A stretch of 46,904 nt of DNA from an uncultured Ruminococcus sp. (lineage in GTDB: Bacteria; Bacillota; Clostridia; Oscillospirales; Acutalibacteraceae). The translations under genes and the position numbers were made by a program. Shown here one piece after another: positions 1-10,518 of this stretch. The notes beneath the pieces were generated by a model, which did no database searches, had not been told where the DNA came from, and worked only from the letters and a program-made list of their open reading frames with translations. Location of the stretch: assembly GCA_902778175.1 (NCBI GenBank), contig CACYWT010000044.1, positions 1-46,904 of the forward strand. Direction: 5' to 3'. Each line of letters begins with the position of its first letter. The first letter of the stretch is position 1.

Positions 1-3000
1 CGCAGACCTCTGAGCTTGACCTGATTGTCCATTCTGCCCATGAAATATATCTTTCCGTCCTTGCCCCAGCGAGCAAGATCTCCGCTGCGGTAAGCAGGCA
101 TTCCGTTATAGGTTATGAATTTCTCGCTGTTGAGCTTTTCATTGGCAACATAGCCTCTGCCTACACATTCGCCGAGAATGGTAAGCTCACCGGGAACATC
201 GGCAGGAAGCTCATGATCCGCCTTATCCAGCATAACGACCTTTGTATTGCACAGCGGCTTGCCGATCGTGATCCTGTTTGATGTGAGATAATCTATCGAG
301 GTGGTTATCGTGGCTTCGGTAGGACCGTAGCCGTTGTGTATCTTTGCGGTGATGCCTGCGCGGCGCATTTTGTCGTAAAGCGGAGCAGGGAATGCTTCTG
401 CGCCGATGTCGATAGCCTTCATCCGGCAGAGGACCTTTGCGACCTGCGGCACATCAAGCATATTATTCATATAGGACGGCGTACATTTCATTACATCTAC
501 GCCATGCCTCTGCATCATTTCTGCCAGGAGAACAGGGTTGTTGATCTCCTCCTCCGTCGCCATTGCAACAGTACCTCCATGATACAGACCAAGGCTTTCC
601 TCCAGCACGGATACGTCGAAGGTAAGCGCCGCAAGCGCCAGTGATACCGTCATATTATCGACAAATTCGCAGGACTGAACATTGATCGGATCGTGGTGCG
701 TGAAATTGACAAGAGAATGATGCTCGATCATAACGCCCTTGGGCTTTCCCGTTGATCCTGATGTATAAATGCAGTAGCAGAGGTTTTCCGGCTTTACTCC
801 CGTTTCGGGATTATCGGTCTTATCGCAGCAGAGCATTTCCTCCATAGTGTGTACCATTACTCCTGCGCCGCCGAACAAATCCCTGCGCTCTGCGGCAATA
901 GCTGCAGTCGTGACTAAATGCTTTGCTCCGGAATTTTCAAGAATATAGGATACGCGGTCATCGGGGTAATCGGGCGCAAGGGGCATAAAAGCTGCTCCTG
1001 ATTTGAGGATACCCTCACGGGCTGCGTAAGCATAAACCGTTCTCGGCATCATTACGCCCACCATTTCATCGACCTGAACTCCGCCGTCTATAAGACTGTG
1101 AGCCACACGGTTTGCGTTTTCATTCAGCTCAGTATATGTAAGACTGACATTATCGGCAATGACAGCCGTTTTGTCCGGGTGCTTTGCCGCCTGAGCCTCA
1201 AAGAGCTTATTACAGGTGGTATAGGGTATTTCGACCTCTGTTGCATTGAAGGAATCAATGAGCTTTGCTGCCGCACTCGTCATAACGGAAACTTCACTGA
1301 GCTTATCCTTTTCGATAAACTGAGATGCGGTCTTTTCCATGCAGGCAACAAAACCGCGCATAAACGCCTCGGAATAACGATCCGAACGGTAATCGCAGGC
1401 AAACATGACCTTGCCCTTCCTTATTGCGACATTAATATTAAGTGGAGCTTTTGCGTCACTGAGTTTCAGTGAGATGATCTCCGCATCATATCCGCCGATG
1501 CTTGTGAAGGCAAATCCTTCTCCCTGATATGCGAACATAATGTCTGCGGGAATATCATAAGCCCGTGAGATCTCGGCAAAGGAATAGATATCATTTTCCA
1601 TACTGCCGATAAGCTGTTCTCCGGTCGCTTTTACAAGCTCGGATATTCTTACATCACCCTCCAGCGAGCAGTAAACAGGGAAGGTCTTTACAAGCATGGT
1701 AACAGCCCGGGAAAGACGGGAATCGTTTCTGCCGTTATATATAGTCGTATAAACCGCTTCGTTCTTGTAATTATATTTTGCCAGAACGAATGCAAATACC
1801 GAATTAAAGAATGCATTCAGAGTAACGCCCTGCTTTTCGCACCATGCTTTTACTGCGGAAAGACCGATCGTTGAGGGCACCTTAAACTGTCCGGAGGATC
1901 TTTCCTTTCCTTCGACGTCCCTTGACGGCAGGAAATCGGAATCTGTGCCGTTGAAAAGCCTGTCATAATATGCCTTCGCCTTTTCATAGCTGTCGCTGCT
2001 GCGGGCCTTTTCCTCCGCAAGAGCCGCCTCAAAGCCGGTGTAGCTCTCTGTTTCAAGTACAGCTCCGCCATAGGCTGCATTTATATCCTCAATTATGACA
2101 GCTTCACTCGTTCCGTCACAGATGATATGGTGAAATTCAAGATAAAGATAATTGCCCTCTTTAGTCCTGAATATCTTTATGCGATACAGACGGCTTTCAA
2201 CAAGCCCGAACGGCTGAACAATATCATCGGGCAGCCTGTCTGTTTCTATCAGATCGACAACAGGAGCCGCGCTGTCGTTCCTGCGCGCACGGATATCTCC
2301 GCTGTCATTCAGGAACAGCTCCGTTTTTATATAAGGATGAGCGTTTACCATCGCTTCGGCTGCGGATTTCAGCTTATCGGTATCGACCTCGTCCGCAAGC
2401 CTGAACAGGAACGGGATATTGTATGTGGTAGATTCGGGATTGGCAACACATTCAACAAAAATGCCGCTCTGAGTCTGCGTGATCGGATAATCGTCCTGCA
2501 GCCCGAAGCTCTCCTCAGATTCGCTTTCAGCAAAGAATGTTTCAAGAGAACTGACTGTATTGTGTTCACGAAGATCCTTGATGGTAACGGGAACGCCAAA
2601 TGCTGCAGAAAGCATAACATTCAGCTTGATAGCTCCGATCGAGGTAAGTCCTGCGTCGAATATATCGTTTGTGATACCGAAAGCAGTAGTTCCGATGACA
2701 TTTGCAATGCAGTCGAAAATGGTTTTCTGGATCTCATTCTGCGGCGGAACTGTGTTTTCGGCTTTCTTTTCCGGCTTGGGCAGAGCGCGCTTATTGACCT
2801 TCTGATTCTGATTCAGGGGAATACGGTCTATCTGCATCGTGACCGCCGGAACCATATATGCAGGCTTATCCTTTTTGATAAATTCCGCAAGAGCGTCAAT
2901 ATCCACCGGTTCATCAGAAACAATGTAAGCCGCAATATACTTGCCGCCGCCTGTTTCGTCAAACGCCTGAACGGTAGCGTCCTTTATGCCGGGGAATTTA

Positions 3001-6000
3001 CGGATAATGCCCTCTACCTCAGTCAGCTCAATACGGAAGCCCCTGACCTTGACCTGTCCGTCGTTCCTTCCGATAAAGTCCATGATTCCGCCTCTGAGAA
3101 TACGGACAATATCTCCCGTTCGGTAAGCCTTTTCATATCCGGGATCATCTGAGAACGGATTGCGTATAAATACCTCTGCGGTCTTTTCGGGACGGTTCAG
3201 ATATCCTCTGCTGACCTGATGACCGGCGACAACAAGCTCGCCCGGAATACCAAACGGCAAACGGTTCATATTCCTGTCAACGACATACTGTTTCATATTC
3301 CAGTTCTGCTGACCAAGGGGAACACGCCTGTATAGCTTGTCAACAATATAAATATGCGTACAGATAGTACACTCGGTAGGACCGTAAGCATTGAGAAGAC
3401 GGAAGTGCGGAGCAGCAACAGGCACAAGCTTTTCTCCGCCTACAATAAGAACATACGGATACTCAGCATCAGGGAACAGATCTGCAAACTGTCTTCCCAC
3501 CTGAGTTGTCATAAAGGCGTGTGTGATCTTATTTGCATAGAAATAGTCCTTTATCGCAACAAGATCAAGACGAATTTCCTCGTCTATGATATGGAGCTGA
3601 CCGCCTGAGAGAAGCACAGGATACATTTCTATCATATGAGCGTCAAAGCCATAGCTTGCATAACCTGATGCGCGGCTGTTTTCATTAAATTCCTGTCCTT
3701 TTATATAAATATCACAGAATGCGCAAATATTACGGTGCTCTAACATTACACCCTTGGGAACGCCGGTAGAACCTGATGTATAAAGCAGGATAAACAGGTC
3801 GTCCGGCGAGGGATCTTCTGTTATCCTTTCAGCATCCGGAAGCGACGGTATCTCATCGGTATAAAGGACCGGTCCGGTATAACCCGGAAGCTTTTCCATA
3901 AGACTGCGTTCAGCGATAAGATATTTTGCATCGGCATCTTTTATCATGAATTCAAGACGCTCGGACGGATAACTCGGATCAAGCGGCTCATAGCCTGCGC
4001 CTGATTTAAGTATACCCAGAGCGGCGATGGGCATATACCCGCATCTCGGGATAATAACAGAAACCGCCTGATTTTTTCCTACTCCCTTACTTTTAAGGAA
4101 CGAGGCGATATTCTCGGTTATGCGGTCAACCTCCCTGTAGGTATAGGAGCGGTCAAGGTAGACAACTGCGATATTATCCGGCGTTTTCTCAGCCTGACGG
4201 CGGAAAAGCGTTACTATATCAGTCACCTCATAATCATGAGGATTATTGTTGACTGCTTCAAGCAATGCCTCAGTCTGATCATCAACGAGCATGATCTCAG
4301 CGGTGTTTTCCTTTTCCGAGAATTCGATAAGCGCGCGTTCATAGGTTTCAAGCATATCCTCCATGAAGCCCTCGGTAAATAAATCGTTATCATAGGAAAT
4401 ATGATATCTGAGCCTGTCGCCGTCGGGGTAAATGATAAATTCAAGCTTTGCTTTTTCTTCCTCAAAGACAAGCGGCACATTCTCAGCCTTATCTCCGCAA
4501 AAATCAAATACACTGCCGTTTGTCATTGTACTTTGGTAAACGAACAGAACATCGGCGGTAATTCCGAGATCGTGGCTGATCTCCGCAAAGGAGTAAACAT
4601 CATACTGAAGACTGTCCGCAAGCTGTTTGCCGACATTTCCGATATAATCGGCAGCATTGGCGCTGTCAAACTTGCATAATACGGGATATGTGCGGACAAA
4701 CATTGAAATGCTGTCCCTGAAACGGGGATCGTTTCTGCCGCTGTTTATAGTAGTAAATACAGCGTCCTCTTCCCTGCCGCAGTATTTTCCGAGGAGCCAG
4801 CCGAACACAGCGGTACAGAATGCGTTTTCACTGACATTGTGCTCTGCGCAATAAGATCTTATTACAGCGGCGATATTGTCCTTTCCGACCCGGTTGAGCA
4901 CACCGCTGTCACGCTGCTGATCGTCCGAAAGAACATCACCGATCGGCAGACAGTCGCTGTCCACACCGTCAAGAAGGTAAGTATAGAATTTTCTGGACGC
5001 CTTATAATGCGCGCCTGAACGCAGCTTCTTTTCTGTCAGAGCTGCTTCATAGCCGCTGTATTTTTCGGGAGCAAGCCCTTCTCCGTCATAAGCCGACGTG
5101 ATATCGCGGAGAAGTATTTTCTTTGATTCGCCGTCGAATATGATATGGTGAATATCGAAGAACAGATATTTTCCGCTTCCGGATATGATAATGCTGAAAC
5201 GGTACAGCTTTTCGTTTTCTATTTCAAACGGCTTTACAAGACCGGACGCTATATCTTCAATACAGCCGCAGGAGATCTCTGTTATTTCACTTTCATCAAA
5301 GCTTCTGCCGCTCCTTCTCTGTCTGATATCTCCCTTGCTGTCAATAAACATTTCTGTCATCAGGTAAGGGTGAGCGTTCACCGCTTTAGCGATCGCAGAT
5401 TTCAGTCTTGATATTTCTATTCCGTTTCCAAGCTTCAGAAGAGTGGGGATATTATAGATAGTGCTGTCCGGATGTGAAGTCGTTTCAAAGAATATACCCT
5501 CCTGAGTCTGTGTTATAGAATAATCGTCAAAGATCTCAAACTCCTCGGGATTGTCGGACGACAATGCGGTGATAAAGCTCTCCAGCTTTTTGACGGTATC
5601 ATTATCTCTCAGATCACGGATCTGCACATTGACGCCAAATGCGTCGCTCAGCTTTATACTGAAACTTACACTGTTAAGAGATGTCAGACCCGCAGCAAAC
5701 AATTCGGTTTCAATGCCGAGATCCTTATTTCCCAGAACCTCTGATGCAATATCGAAAATCCGCTGCTGCATTTCATTCTGAGGAGGAGTTGATTTCTTCT
5801 CATCGATCGTCAGATCGGGCAGTCGCTTTATATCCGTCTTGCCGTTCGGAGTTACGGGCATTTCGTCCATCTGCATATAAGCAGCAGGGACCATATAATG
5901 CGTCAGATGCTTTTTAAGCTCATCACGAAGAGCATCAATGTCGATTTTTGTATCTGCCGTAAAGTATGCGCAAAGATTATCCTGACCGCCAAGCCTGCGT

Positions 6001-9000
6001 ATGATGACCGCAGCCTTTTTGATATGCTCCTGAGCGGCTATAAGCTCCTCTATTTCGGAAAGCTCTATGCGCAGGCCACGCAGCTTGACCTGACTGTCAA
6101 GTCTGCCGAGAATAAAGACATTCCCGTTTTTATCGAATTTTGCATAGTCGCCTGTACGGTACATTCTCTGACCGTTATACTCCACAAAAGCCTCTGCTGT
6201 TTTTTCGGGAAGATTGCGGTATCCCTTTGCAACACCGGCGCCGCCGACATAAAGCTCTCCGGTCACACCGAACGGAGCCGGATCGCCGTATTTGTCAACA
6301 ATGATCTCGCTGTAATTAAGCAGCGGTCTGCCGACTGTAACATATTCCGCATCGGTCAGATCGGCGGCGTTGCAGGAAACTGTTATCTCAGTCGGACCGT
6401 AGGTATTGACTATCCTGATACCGGACGAACAAGCCCTGATTGCATTTCTGAGAGAAACAGGATAGCCTTCGCCTCCCGACATAACAAGTCTGCAATTTGC
6501 CAGCGCGTTTCTGAACGGCTCATATTCCATATACTGCTGAAGGCGCGAGGGAGTAGCGTTAATACAGTCAACTCCGTACTTCTTCATCAGCTCCGCAAGC
6601 AGACGGGGATCATTCATTTCATCTTCAGAAGCAAATACAAGCGTTTTACCGTTGCAGAGCGCAGCGGTATGCTCCTTGAATGACATATCAAATGATACTG
6701 TCGTAACAGACAGATAGGTTTCAGTATTGTTTTTAAGGAAGTGTATATGTGTGTTTGCCTGATGCGGCATAAGATAGTTACAGATACCGATATGGCGAAG
6801 CATAACGCCCTTCGGCTTTCCGGTAGATCCGGAGGTATAGATCATATATGCAAGATCGTCGCCGCTGACGTCTGCGCCCGGATCGGAGGTGTTTTCACCG
6901 GTGATGACCGAAGAAACATCGACCGCATTATAAGATGCGTAATCTTCCAGCTTACCGGCGGTGGTGATAATACACGCAGCGCCGCTGTCCTCTATGATGG
7001 AACGGATACGGTCAGCCGGATACTGCGGATCACAGGGAATGAACGCAGCGCCCGCCTTGTTCACGCCGAACATACAGCTGAAAAAGCAGCTTTCTCTCGG
7101 CAGCAGCAGAACGACGCTGTCGCCTGTCTTTATGCCCATATCAATAAGATTATGAGCGGCAATATTTGCGCTTTCGTTCAGCTCACGATATGTCATCGTC
7201 TTATCCTTTGCGATAAGCGCAGTCTTATCCGCATTTTCATTCGCGCTCTTTTCAAACAGCCTGTGCAGCAGTACAACGGGTATTTCAGCATTTGCAGATG
7301 AAGAAAATCTTTTCAGTACCTTTTTCTGCAAAGCAGGCATATCAAGCGCCTGACGGACAGTAACGGACTGATCGCCGCAAAGCGCTTGTGCAGTGCTTTG
7401 GAACTGCTCGATAAAGTTTCCGATAACGGCATCATCGAACAATTTGCCCGAATATTGCAGATAGCAGTTTATTTTATCCGCGCCGACCTGCATAACAAGG
7501 TTGATATCCTTTCCTGAGCTCTGCAAACGGTAGGAGGTGTTGAGCGTAACGCCGTTTTCGCTGAAAGAATTCTGAACGGGTATGTAGTTTATGCCAAGAT
7601 CGGACAGCAGACTGCGTGATTCATCTCTGCTGCCGGAAAACTCGGACACAAGGCGGTCAAAGGGGCAGGAGGACTCCTTGATATATTCAGAAACAGCCTC
7701 CTTGACCTCACAGATATAATCGTCCGTCATTTTTGTCCTGACAGGTTTAAGCCTGAGAAGAGCATTGTTTACAAACATACCGATCGTATTATGGGTATTG
7801 CCGTTACGGGTGTTGACCGGCACACTTATAACAATATCATCCGACGCCGTATATTTCGCTGCCGTCATCGAATATGCCGACAGCAGCAGATCAAATACAG
7901 TAACCGATTTTCTTCTGGCTGCCTGTTTCAATTCATTGAGCATATCGCCGCCGATAACAAAGAAACGGTCAGTATCGGATTCCGGATGCACCTTCGGACG
8001 TGATGCTTTAAGCGGCAGCTCTGTAACGGGAACTCCGTCCGCAAACAATTTGCGGTACTTTTCAATGCCGCTGCGATATTCATTTTCCTTATCCTCAAGG
8101 GACGCTCCGCTCAGTTCAAAGCTGTCTGCAGCCGGTGTGCCGCCCGAAAGCCTTGCAAGAAGCTCCCTGCTGAAAATAACATCGCTGCCGCCGTCAAACA
8201 TGATATGGTGATAGAGCAGCGCAAGAACACTCTTTTCGCCGTCTGTATATACAACTGCGCTCACGGGAATACCGCCCGAAAGATCATAGGTCTTATCCAG
8301 CGCTTCCGCAAGAGCCGGAACAGAGTTGATATCGTCTGTTTGCTCAATGGTAACGGAAGGTATCTCATCGACAAGTACTCTCATCAGCCTGCCGTTCTTT
8401 TCACGATAAACCGAATGGAAAGCCTCATGGCTGCGGAAAATATCCTCGACAGCTTCCTTTACCTGCTGCGCCGCAGCGCCGCTGATCTTATAGTAACCTA
8501 TAAGATTATACATTCTCGATCCGGGATTCAGCTTCTGTTCAAGATACATACCCGTTTCAAAGGGACTGAGAGGATATTCTTTAAGCCCGGCTTTTTCCGA
8601 AAATACCTGTGTTCCGGCATTTTCGAGCCTTGCGGCGATCTGCTTTGGCGTTTTTCCCTTAAAGATCATTTCCGATGAAAGACCGGAAATACCGGAATCC
8701 GCCTGGAGCGTCATTGCAAGCAGCGAATCTCCGCCAAGCGCAAAGAAATTATCATTAACGCCGACCTGTCCGCATTTAAGCAGCTTTTCAAAGGCGGCGC
8801 AAAGCTTCCTTTCGTTTTCTGTTTCAGGAGCAGCATATTCCTCCTTGAAGGACGCTGCCATAGGCGGCTTTATTGCCTTTCGGTCAAGCTTGCCGTTGGG
8901 GTTCAGCGGGAAGGACTCTGTTTCCACAAAGAAACGAGGTATCATATAGTCAGGCAGCTTTTTGCGCAAAGAAGTTTCTATTTCTCCGGCTGATAATTTC

Positions 9001-10268
9001 ATTCCCTTTTTGAGCTGATAATATGCCGCAAGATATGTCAGTCCGTATTCGTTTTCAAAAGCCTTGACAACAGCCGTTTCTATCTCAGGGTGATCCGTAA
9101 CGAGCCTGACCTCGATCTCTCCTGTTTCAACACGCTGACCGTTTATCTTTACCATCCAGTCCTTACGATTTACATAGAGTACGCTTCCGTCCGGAAGAAG
9201 TCTGCCCATATCGCTGGTATGATACAGCACACTGCTTTCATCGTCCGAGAAAGGATCCTTTTCAAATACCTTTGCCGTCTGTTCGGGAAGATTCATATAT
9301 CCCCTTGCAAGATGTCCGCAAATGCAGATCTCGCCCTCTTCGCCCGGCGGGACCTCCCTGCCGTTATCGTCAAGCAGTACAACACGGCAATTAAGATATG
9401 CTTTGCCGATAGGGGTATTGTCATAGGCTTTATCAAGATGAAATGCCAATGCGCAGTAGGTTTCTGATGTTCCGAAGATATTCACGATCTGATATTCGTC
9501 CGTATAGAAATCAGCAAGTCTTTCTCCGGCGGTTTTGACGACCCTGAGCGTGGAATCATGTATATCCAGACGCTTGAGCATATTAGGATTGATATACATG
9601 ACCGTGATGCCGTTTTCACGGATCGCATTCCTGACATAGTTCAGATCCTTGCGTTCCTCTGAATTCAGGATAACAAGACTTGCGCCGGCTATCAACGTAT
9701 CATAGACCTCTGCCACAGACCATGCAAAGCTGAAGCTGACCATGCCGAGCGTTTTGTCGTCCTCTCTCATGCGGCACATGACCTGATCTCTTTCGATCGA
9801 GTCATAGAAGGAGCGGTGGGTATGGATAACACCCTTCGGGTTGCCTGTCGATCCCGATGTATAGATCAGATAGGAAATGTCGTCCCCGGTGGTTTCGGCA
9901 TTCTCCGTTATCGGTTCATATTTTTCCGCTTCACGAATGAAGGCTTCATCTATAATTACCGGCGCTTTGCAGTCATTGATTATGTAATCTATCCTGTCCT
10001 GCGGATATTCCGGCAGGATAGGCGCATATCCGCAGCCGGCTCTCAGCGCGCCGATCTCAGCCGCGACATAATCCAGACAGCGCGGCAGAATGATCGGAAC
10101 TATGGAACCTTTGCCTGCGCCCTTTGCATTCAGAGCGGCAGCTATCCTTCCGCTGTGATCGAGCAGCTCTTTTCCGGTCAGGCTGCGTGAAGAAAAATTG
10201 TCCGTGAGCAATATCTTGTCAGAATGGCGTTCAAACGTCTGACAAAGACGGGTTGTCAATAAACTCAT
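1..10268 (-). CDS. Non-ribosomal peptide synthetase, at least four modules (C-terminus beyond left edge)
   Basis: Giant cytosolic assembly-line enzyme that activates acyl or amino acids as adenylates, tethers them to phosphopantetheine arms and condenses them. At least 3422 residues are visible. The order is A1-T1-C2-A2-T2-C3-A3-T3-C4-A4. Adenylation P-loops (YTSGSTG) lie near residues 136, 1145, 2160 and 3168. The carrier serines are S515 (LGGDSLLA), S1530 (AGLTSLNS) and S2543 (AGLTSIGA). Condensation motifs are HHIMFDG at 687, HHIIFDG at 1707 and HHIICDG at 2713. The last codons at the edge read as an A8 motif (DNQVKLRGL), so A4 is cut. All checked motifs share one frame, with no frameshift seen. 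No epimerase or methyltransferase is inserted between modules. ATG at 10268 follows AAAGGAGGA at good spacing. There is no N-terminal C domain, so A1 is the loading domain. A1 lacks the usual substrate-binding Asp. Product unknown; release domain off-window. Confidence 0.96.
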   Translation of the reverse strand, partial: MSLLTTRLCQTFERHSDKILLTDNFSSRSLTGKELLDHSGRIAAALNAKGAGKGSIVPIILPRCLDYVAAEIGALRAGCGYAPILPEYPQDRIDYIINDCKAPVIIDEAFIREAEKYEPITENAETTGDDISYLIYTSGSTGNPKGVIHTHRSFYDSIERDQVMCRMREDDKTLGMVSFSFAWSVAEVYDTLIAGASLVILNSEERKDLNYVRNAIRENGITVMYINPNMLKRLDIHDSTLRVVKTAGERLADFYTDEYQIVNIFGTSETYCALAFHLDKAYDNTPIGKAYLNCRVVLLDDNGREVPPGEEGEICICGHLARGYMNLPEQTAKVFEKDPFSDDESSVLYHTSDMGRLLPDGSVLYVNRKDWMVKINGQRVETGEIEVRLVTDHPEIETAVVKAFENEYGLTYLAAYYQLKKGMKLSAGEIETSLRKKLPDYMIPRFFVETESFPLNPNGKLDRKAIKPPMAASFKEEYAAPETENERKLCAAFEKLLKCGQVGVNDNFFALGGDSLLAMTLQADSGISGLSSEMIFKGKTPKQIAARLENAGTQVFSEKAGLKEYPLSPFETGMYLEQKLNPGSRMYNLIGYYKISGAAAQQVKEAVEDIFRSHEAFHSVYREKNGRLMRVLVDEIPSVTIEQTDDINSVPALAEALDKTYDLSGGIPVSAVVYTDGEKSVLALLYHHIMFDGGSDVIFSRELLARLSGGTPAADSFELSGASLEDKENEYRSGIEKYRKLFADGVPVTELPLKASRPKVHPESDTDRFFVIGGDMLNELKQAARRKSVTVFDLLLSAYSMTAAKYTASDDIVISVPVNTRNGNTHNTIGMFVNNALLRLKPVRTKMTDDYICEVKEAVSEYIKESSCPFDRLVSEFSGSRDESRSLLSDLGINYIPVQNSFSENGVTLNTSYRLQSSGKDINLVMQVGADKINCYLQYSGKLFDDAVIGNFIEQFQSTAQALCGDQSVTVRQALDMPALQKKVLKRFSSSANAEIPVVLLHRLFEKSANENADKTALIAKDKTMTYRELNESANIAAHNLIDMGIKTGDSVVLLLPRESCFFSCMFGVNKAGAAFIPCDPQYPADRIRSIIEDSGAACIITTAGKLEDYASYNAVDVSSVITGENTSDPGADVSGDDLAYMIYTSGSTGKPKGVMLRHIGICNYLMPHQANTHIHFLKNNTETYLSVTTVSFDMSFKEHTAALCNGKTLVFASEDEMNDPRLLAELMKKYGVDCINATPSRLQQYMEYEPFRNALANCRLVMSGGEGYPVSLRNAIRACSSGIRIVNTYGPTEITVSCNAADLTDAEYVTVGRPLLNYSEIIVDKYGDPAPFGVTGELYVGGAGVAKGYRNLPEKTAEAFVEYNGQRMYRTGDYAKFDKNGNVFILGRLDSQVKLRGLRIELSEIEELIAAQEHIKKAAVIIRRLGGQDNLCAYFTADTKIDIDALRDELKKHLTHYMVPAAYMQMDEMPVTPNGKTDIKRLPDLTIDEKKSTPPQNEMQQRIFDIASEVLGNKDLGIETELFAAGLTSLNSVSFSIKLSDAFGVNVQIRDLRDNDTVKKLESFITALSSDNPEEFEIFDDYSITQTQEGIFFETTSHPDSTIYNIPTLLKLGNGIEISRLKSAIAKAVNAHPYLMTEMFIDSKGDIRQRRSGRSFDESEITEISCGCIEDIASGLVKPFEIENEKLYRFSIIISGSGKYLFFDIHHIIFDGESKKILLRDITSAYDGEGLAPEKYSGYEAALTEKKLRSGAHYKASRKFYTYLLDGVDSDCLPIGDVLSDDQQRDSGVLNRVGKDNIAAVIRSYCAEHNVSENAFCTAVFGWLLGKYCGREEDAVFTTINSGRNDPRFRDSISMFVRTYPVLCKFDSANAADYIGNVGKQLADSLQYDVYSFAEISHDLGITADVLFVYQSTMTNGSVFDFCGDKAENVPLVFEEEKAKLEFIIYPDGDRLRYHISYDNDLFTEGFMEDMLETYERALIEFSEKENTAEIMLVDDQTEALLEAVNNNPHDYEVTDIVTLFRRQAEKTPDNIAVVYLDRSYTYREVDRITENIASFLKSKGVGKNQAVSVIIPRCGYMPIAALGILKSGAGYEPLDPSYPSERLEFMIKDADAKYLIAERSLMEKLPGYTGPVLYTDEIPSLPDAERITEDPSPDDLFILLYTSGSTGVPKGVMLEHRNICAFCDIYIKGQEFNENSRASGYASYGFDAHMIEMYPVLLSGGQLHIIDEEIRLDLVAIKDYFYANKITHAFMTTQVGRQFADLFPDAEYPYVLIVGGEKLVPVAAPHFRLLNAYGPTECTICTHIYIVDKLYRRVPLGQQNWNMKQYVVDRNMNRLPFGIPGELVVAGHQVSRGYLNRPEKTAEVFIRNPFSDDPGYEKAYRTGDIVRILRGGIMDFIGRNDGQVKVRGFRIELTEVEGIIRKFPGIKDATVQAFDETGGGKYIAAYIVSDEPVDIDALAEFIKKDKPAYMVPAVTMQIDRIPLNQNQKVNKRALPKPEKKAENTVPPQNEIQKTIFDCIANVIGTTAFGITNDIFDAGLTSIGAIKLNVMLSAAFGVPVTIKDLREHNTVSSLETFFAESESEESFGLQDDYPITQTQSGIFVECVANPESTTYNIPFLFRLADEVDTDKLKSAAEAMVNAHPYIKTELFLNDSGDIRARRNDSAAPVVDLIETDRLPDDIVQPFGLVESRLYRIKIFRTKEGNYLYLEFHHIICDGTSEAVIIEDINAAYGGAVLETESYTGFEAALAEEKARSSDSYEKAKAYYDRLFNGTDSDFLPSRDVEGKERSSGQFKVPSTIGLSAVKAWCEKQGVTLNAFFNSVFAFVLAKYNYKNEAVYTTIYNGRNDSRLSRAVTMLVKTFPVYCSLEGDVRISELVKATGEQLIGSMENDIYSFAEISRAYDIPADIMFAYQGEGFAFTSIGGYDAEIISLKLSDAKAPLNINVAIRKGKVMFACDYRSDRYSEAFMRGFVACMEKTASQFIEKDKLSEVSVMTSAAAKLIDSFNATEVEIPYTTCNKLFEAQAAKHPDKTAVIADNVSLTYTELNENANRVAHSLIDGGVQVDEMVGVMMPRTVYAYAAREGILKSGAAFMPLAPDYPDDRVSYILENSGAKHLVTTAAIAAERRDLFGGAGVMVHTMEEMLCCDKTDNPETGVKPENLCYCIYTSGSTGKPKGVMIEHHSLVNFTHHDPINVQSCEFVDNMTVSLALAALTFDVSVLEESLGLYHGGTVAMATEEEINNPVLLAEMMQRHGVDVMKCTPSYMNNMLDVPQVAKVLCRMKAIDIGAEAFPAPLYDKMRRAGITAKIHNGYGPTEATITTSIDYLTSNRITIGKPLCNTKVVMLDKADHELPADVPGELTILGECVGRGYVANEKLNSEKFITYNGMPAYRSGDLARWGKDGKIYFMGRMDNQVKLRGL

Positions 10269-10286
10269 TTTTGTTGTCCTCCTTTA

Positions 10287-10466
10287 TCATTCGGATTTTT
10301 TGTTTGCTTTATTCTTGGTTTGTACTTTCTTTTTGCTGTCTTTACCGCTTTCATTCCTACCGCTCATGATCTTGTCATATACCGAATTAAAAGCGTGTAT
10401 GATGAATATCAGGATCATCATGAAGCCTTTAAGGTAGTCAAATTCCCTTTGTCTGCCGGTATTCAC
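10287..10466 (-). CDS. 59-residue membrane micro-ORF, possible acyltransferase-3 N-terminal stub
   Basis: A short open frame between the phosphopantetheinyl transferase and the NRPS, on the same strand. It starts at GTG 10466 and stops at TGA 10287-10289, 18 bases before the NRPS ATG. An AGGAGG lies only two bases before the GTG, tighter than normal, and an in-frame TAG just upstream rules out a longer start. The N-terminal part (REFDYLKGFMMILIFIIHAF) is one hydrophobic helix preceded by charged residues. It resembles the first helix of acyltransferase-3 or DUF1624 membrane proteins, which open with a YLKG...GHA pattern. The rest is a Lys/Ser/Asn-rich polar tail. It may be a decayed acyltransferase or a genuine small membrane peptide of the NRPS operon. 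Coding status is plausible; function is unknown. Confidence 0.5.
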   Translation of the reverse strand: MNTGRQREFDYLKGFMMILIFIIHAFNSVYDKIMSGRNESGKDSKKKVQTKNKANKKSE

Positions 10467-10518
10467 TTCCTCCTATGAAAATACGTTTTTTATCATTTCA
10501 CAACACCTCTTTTGTTTA

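Noticed and set aside
2127-3152. A 341-codon open frame on the plus strand
   Set aside because: It lies antisense to the NRPS, whose conserved motifs read through the same DNA in frame on the minus strand. Composition is that of a shadow frame, with no family features.
5898-6683. A 261-codon open frame on the plus strand
   Set aside because: Antisense to the A2 domain of the NRPS; the minus strand carries clear adenylation motifs.
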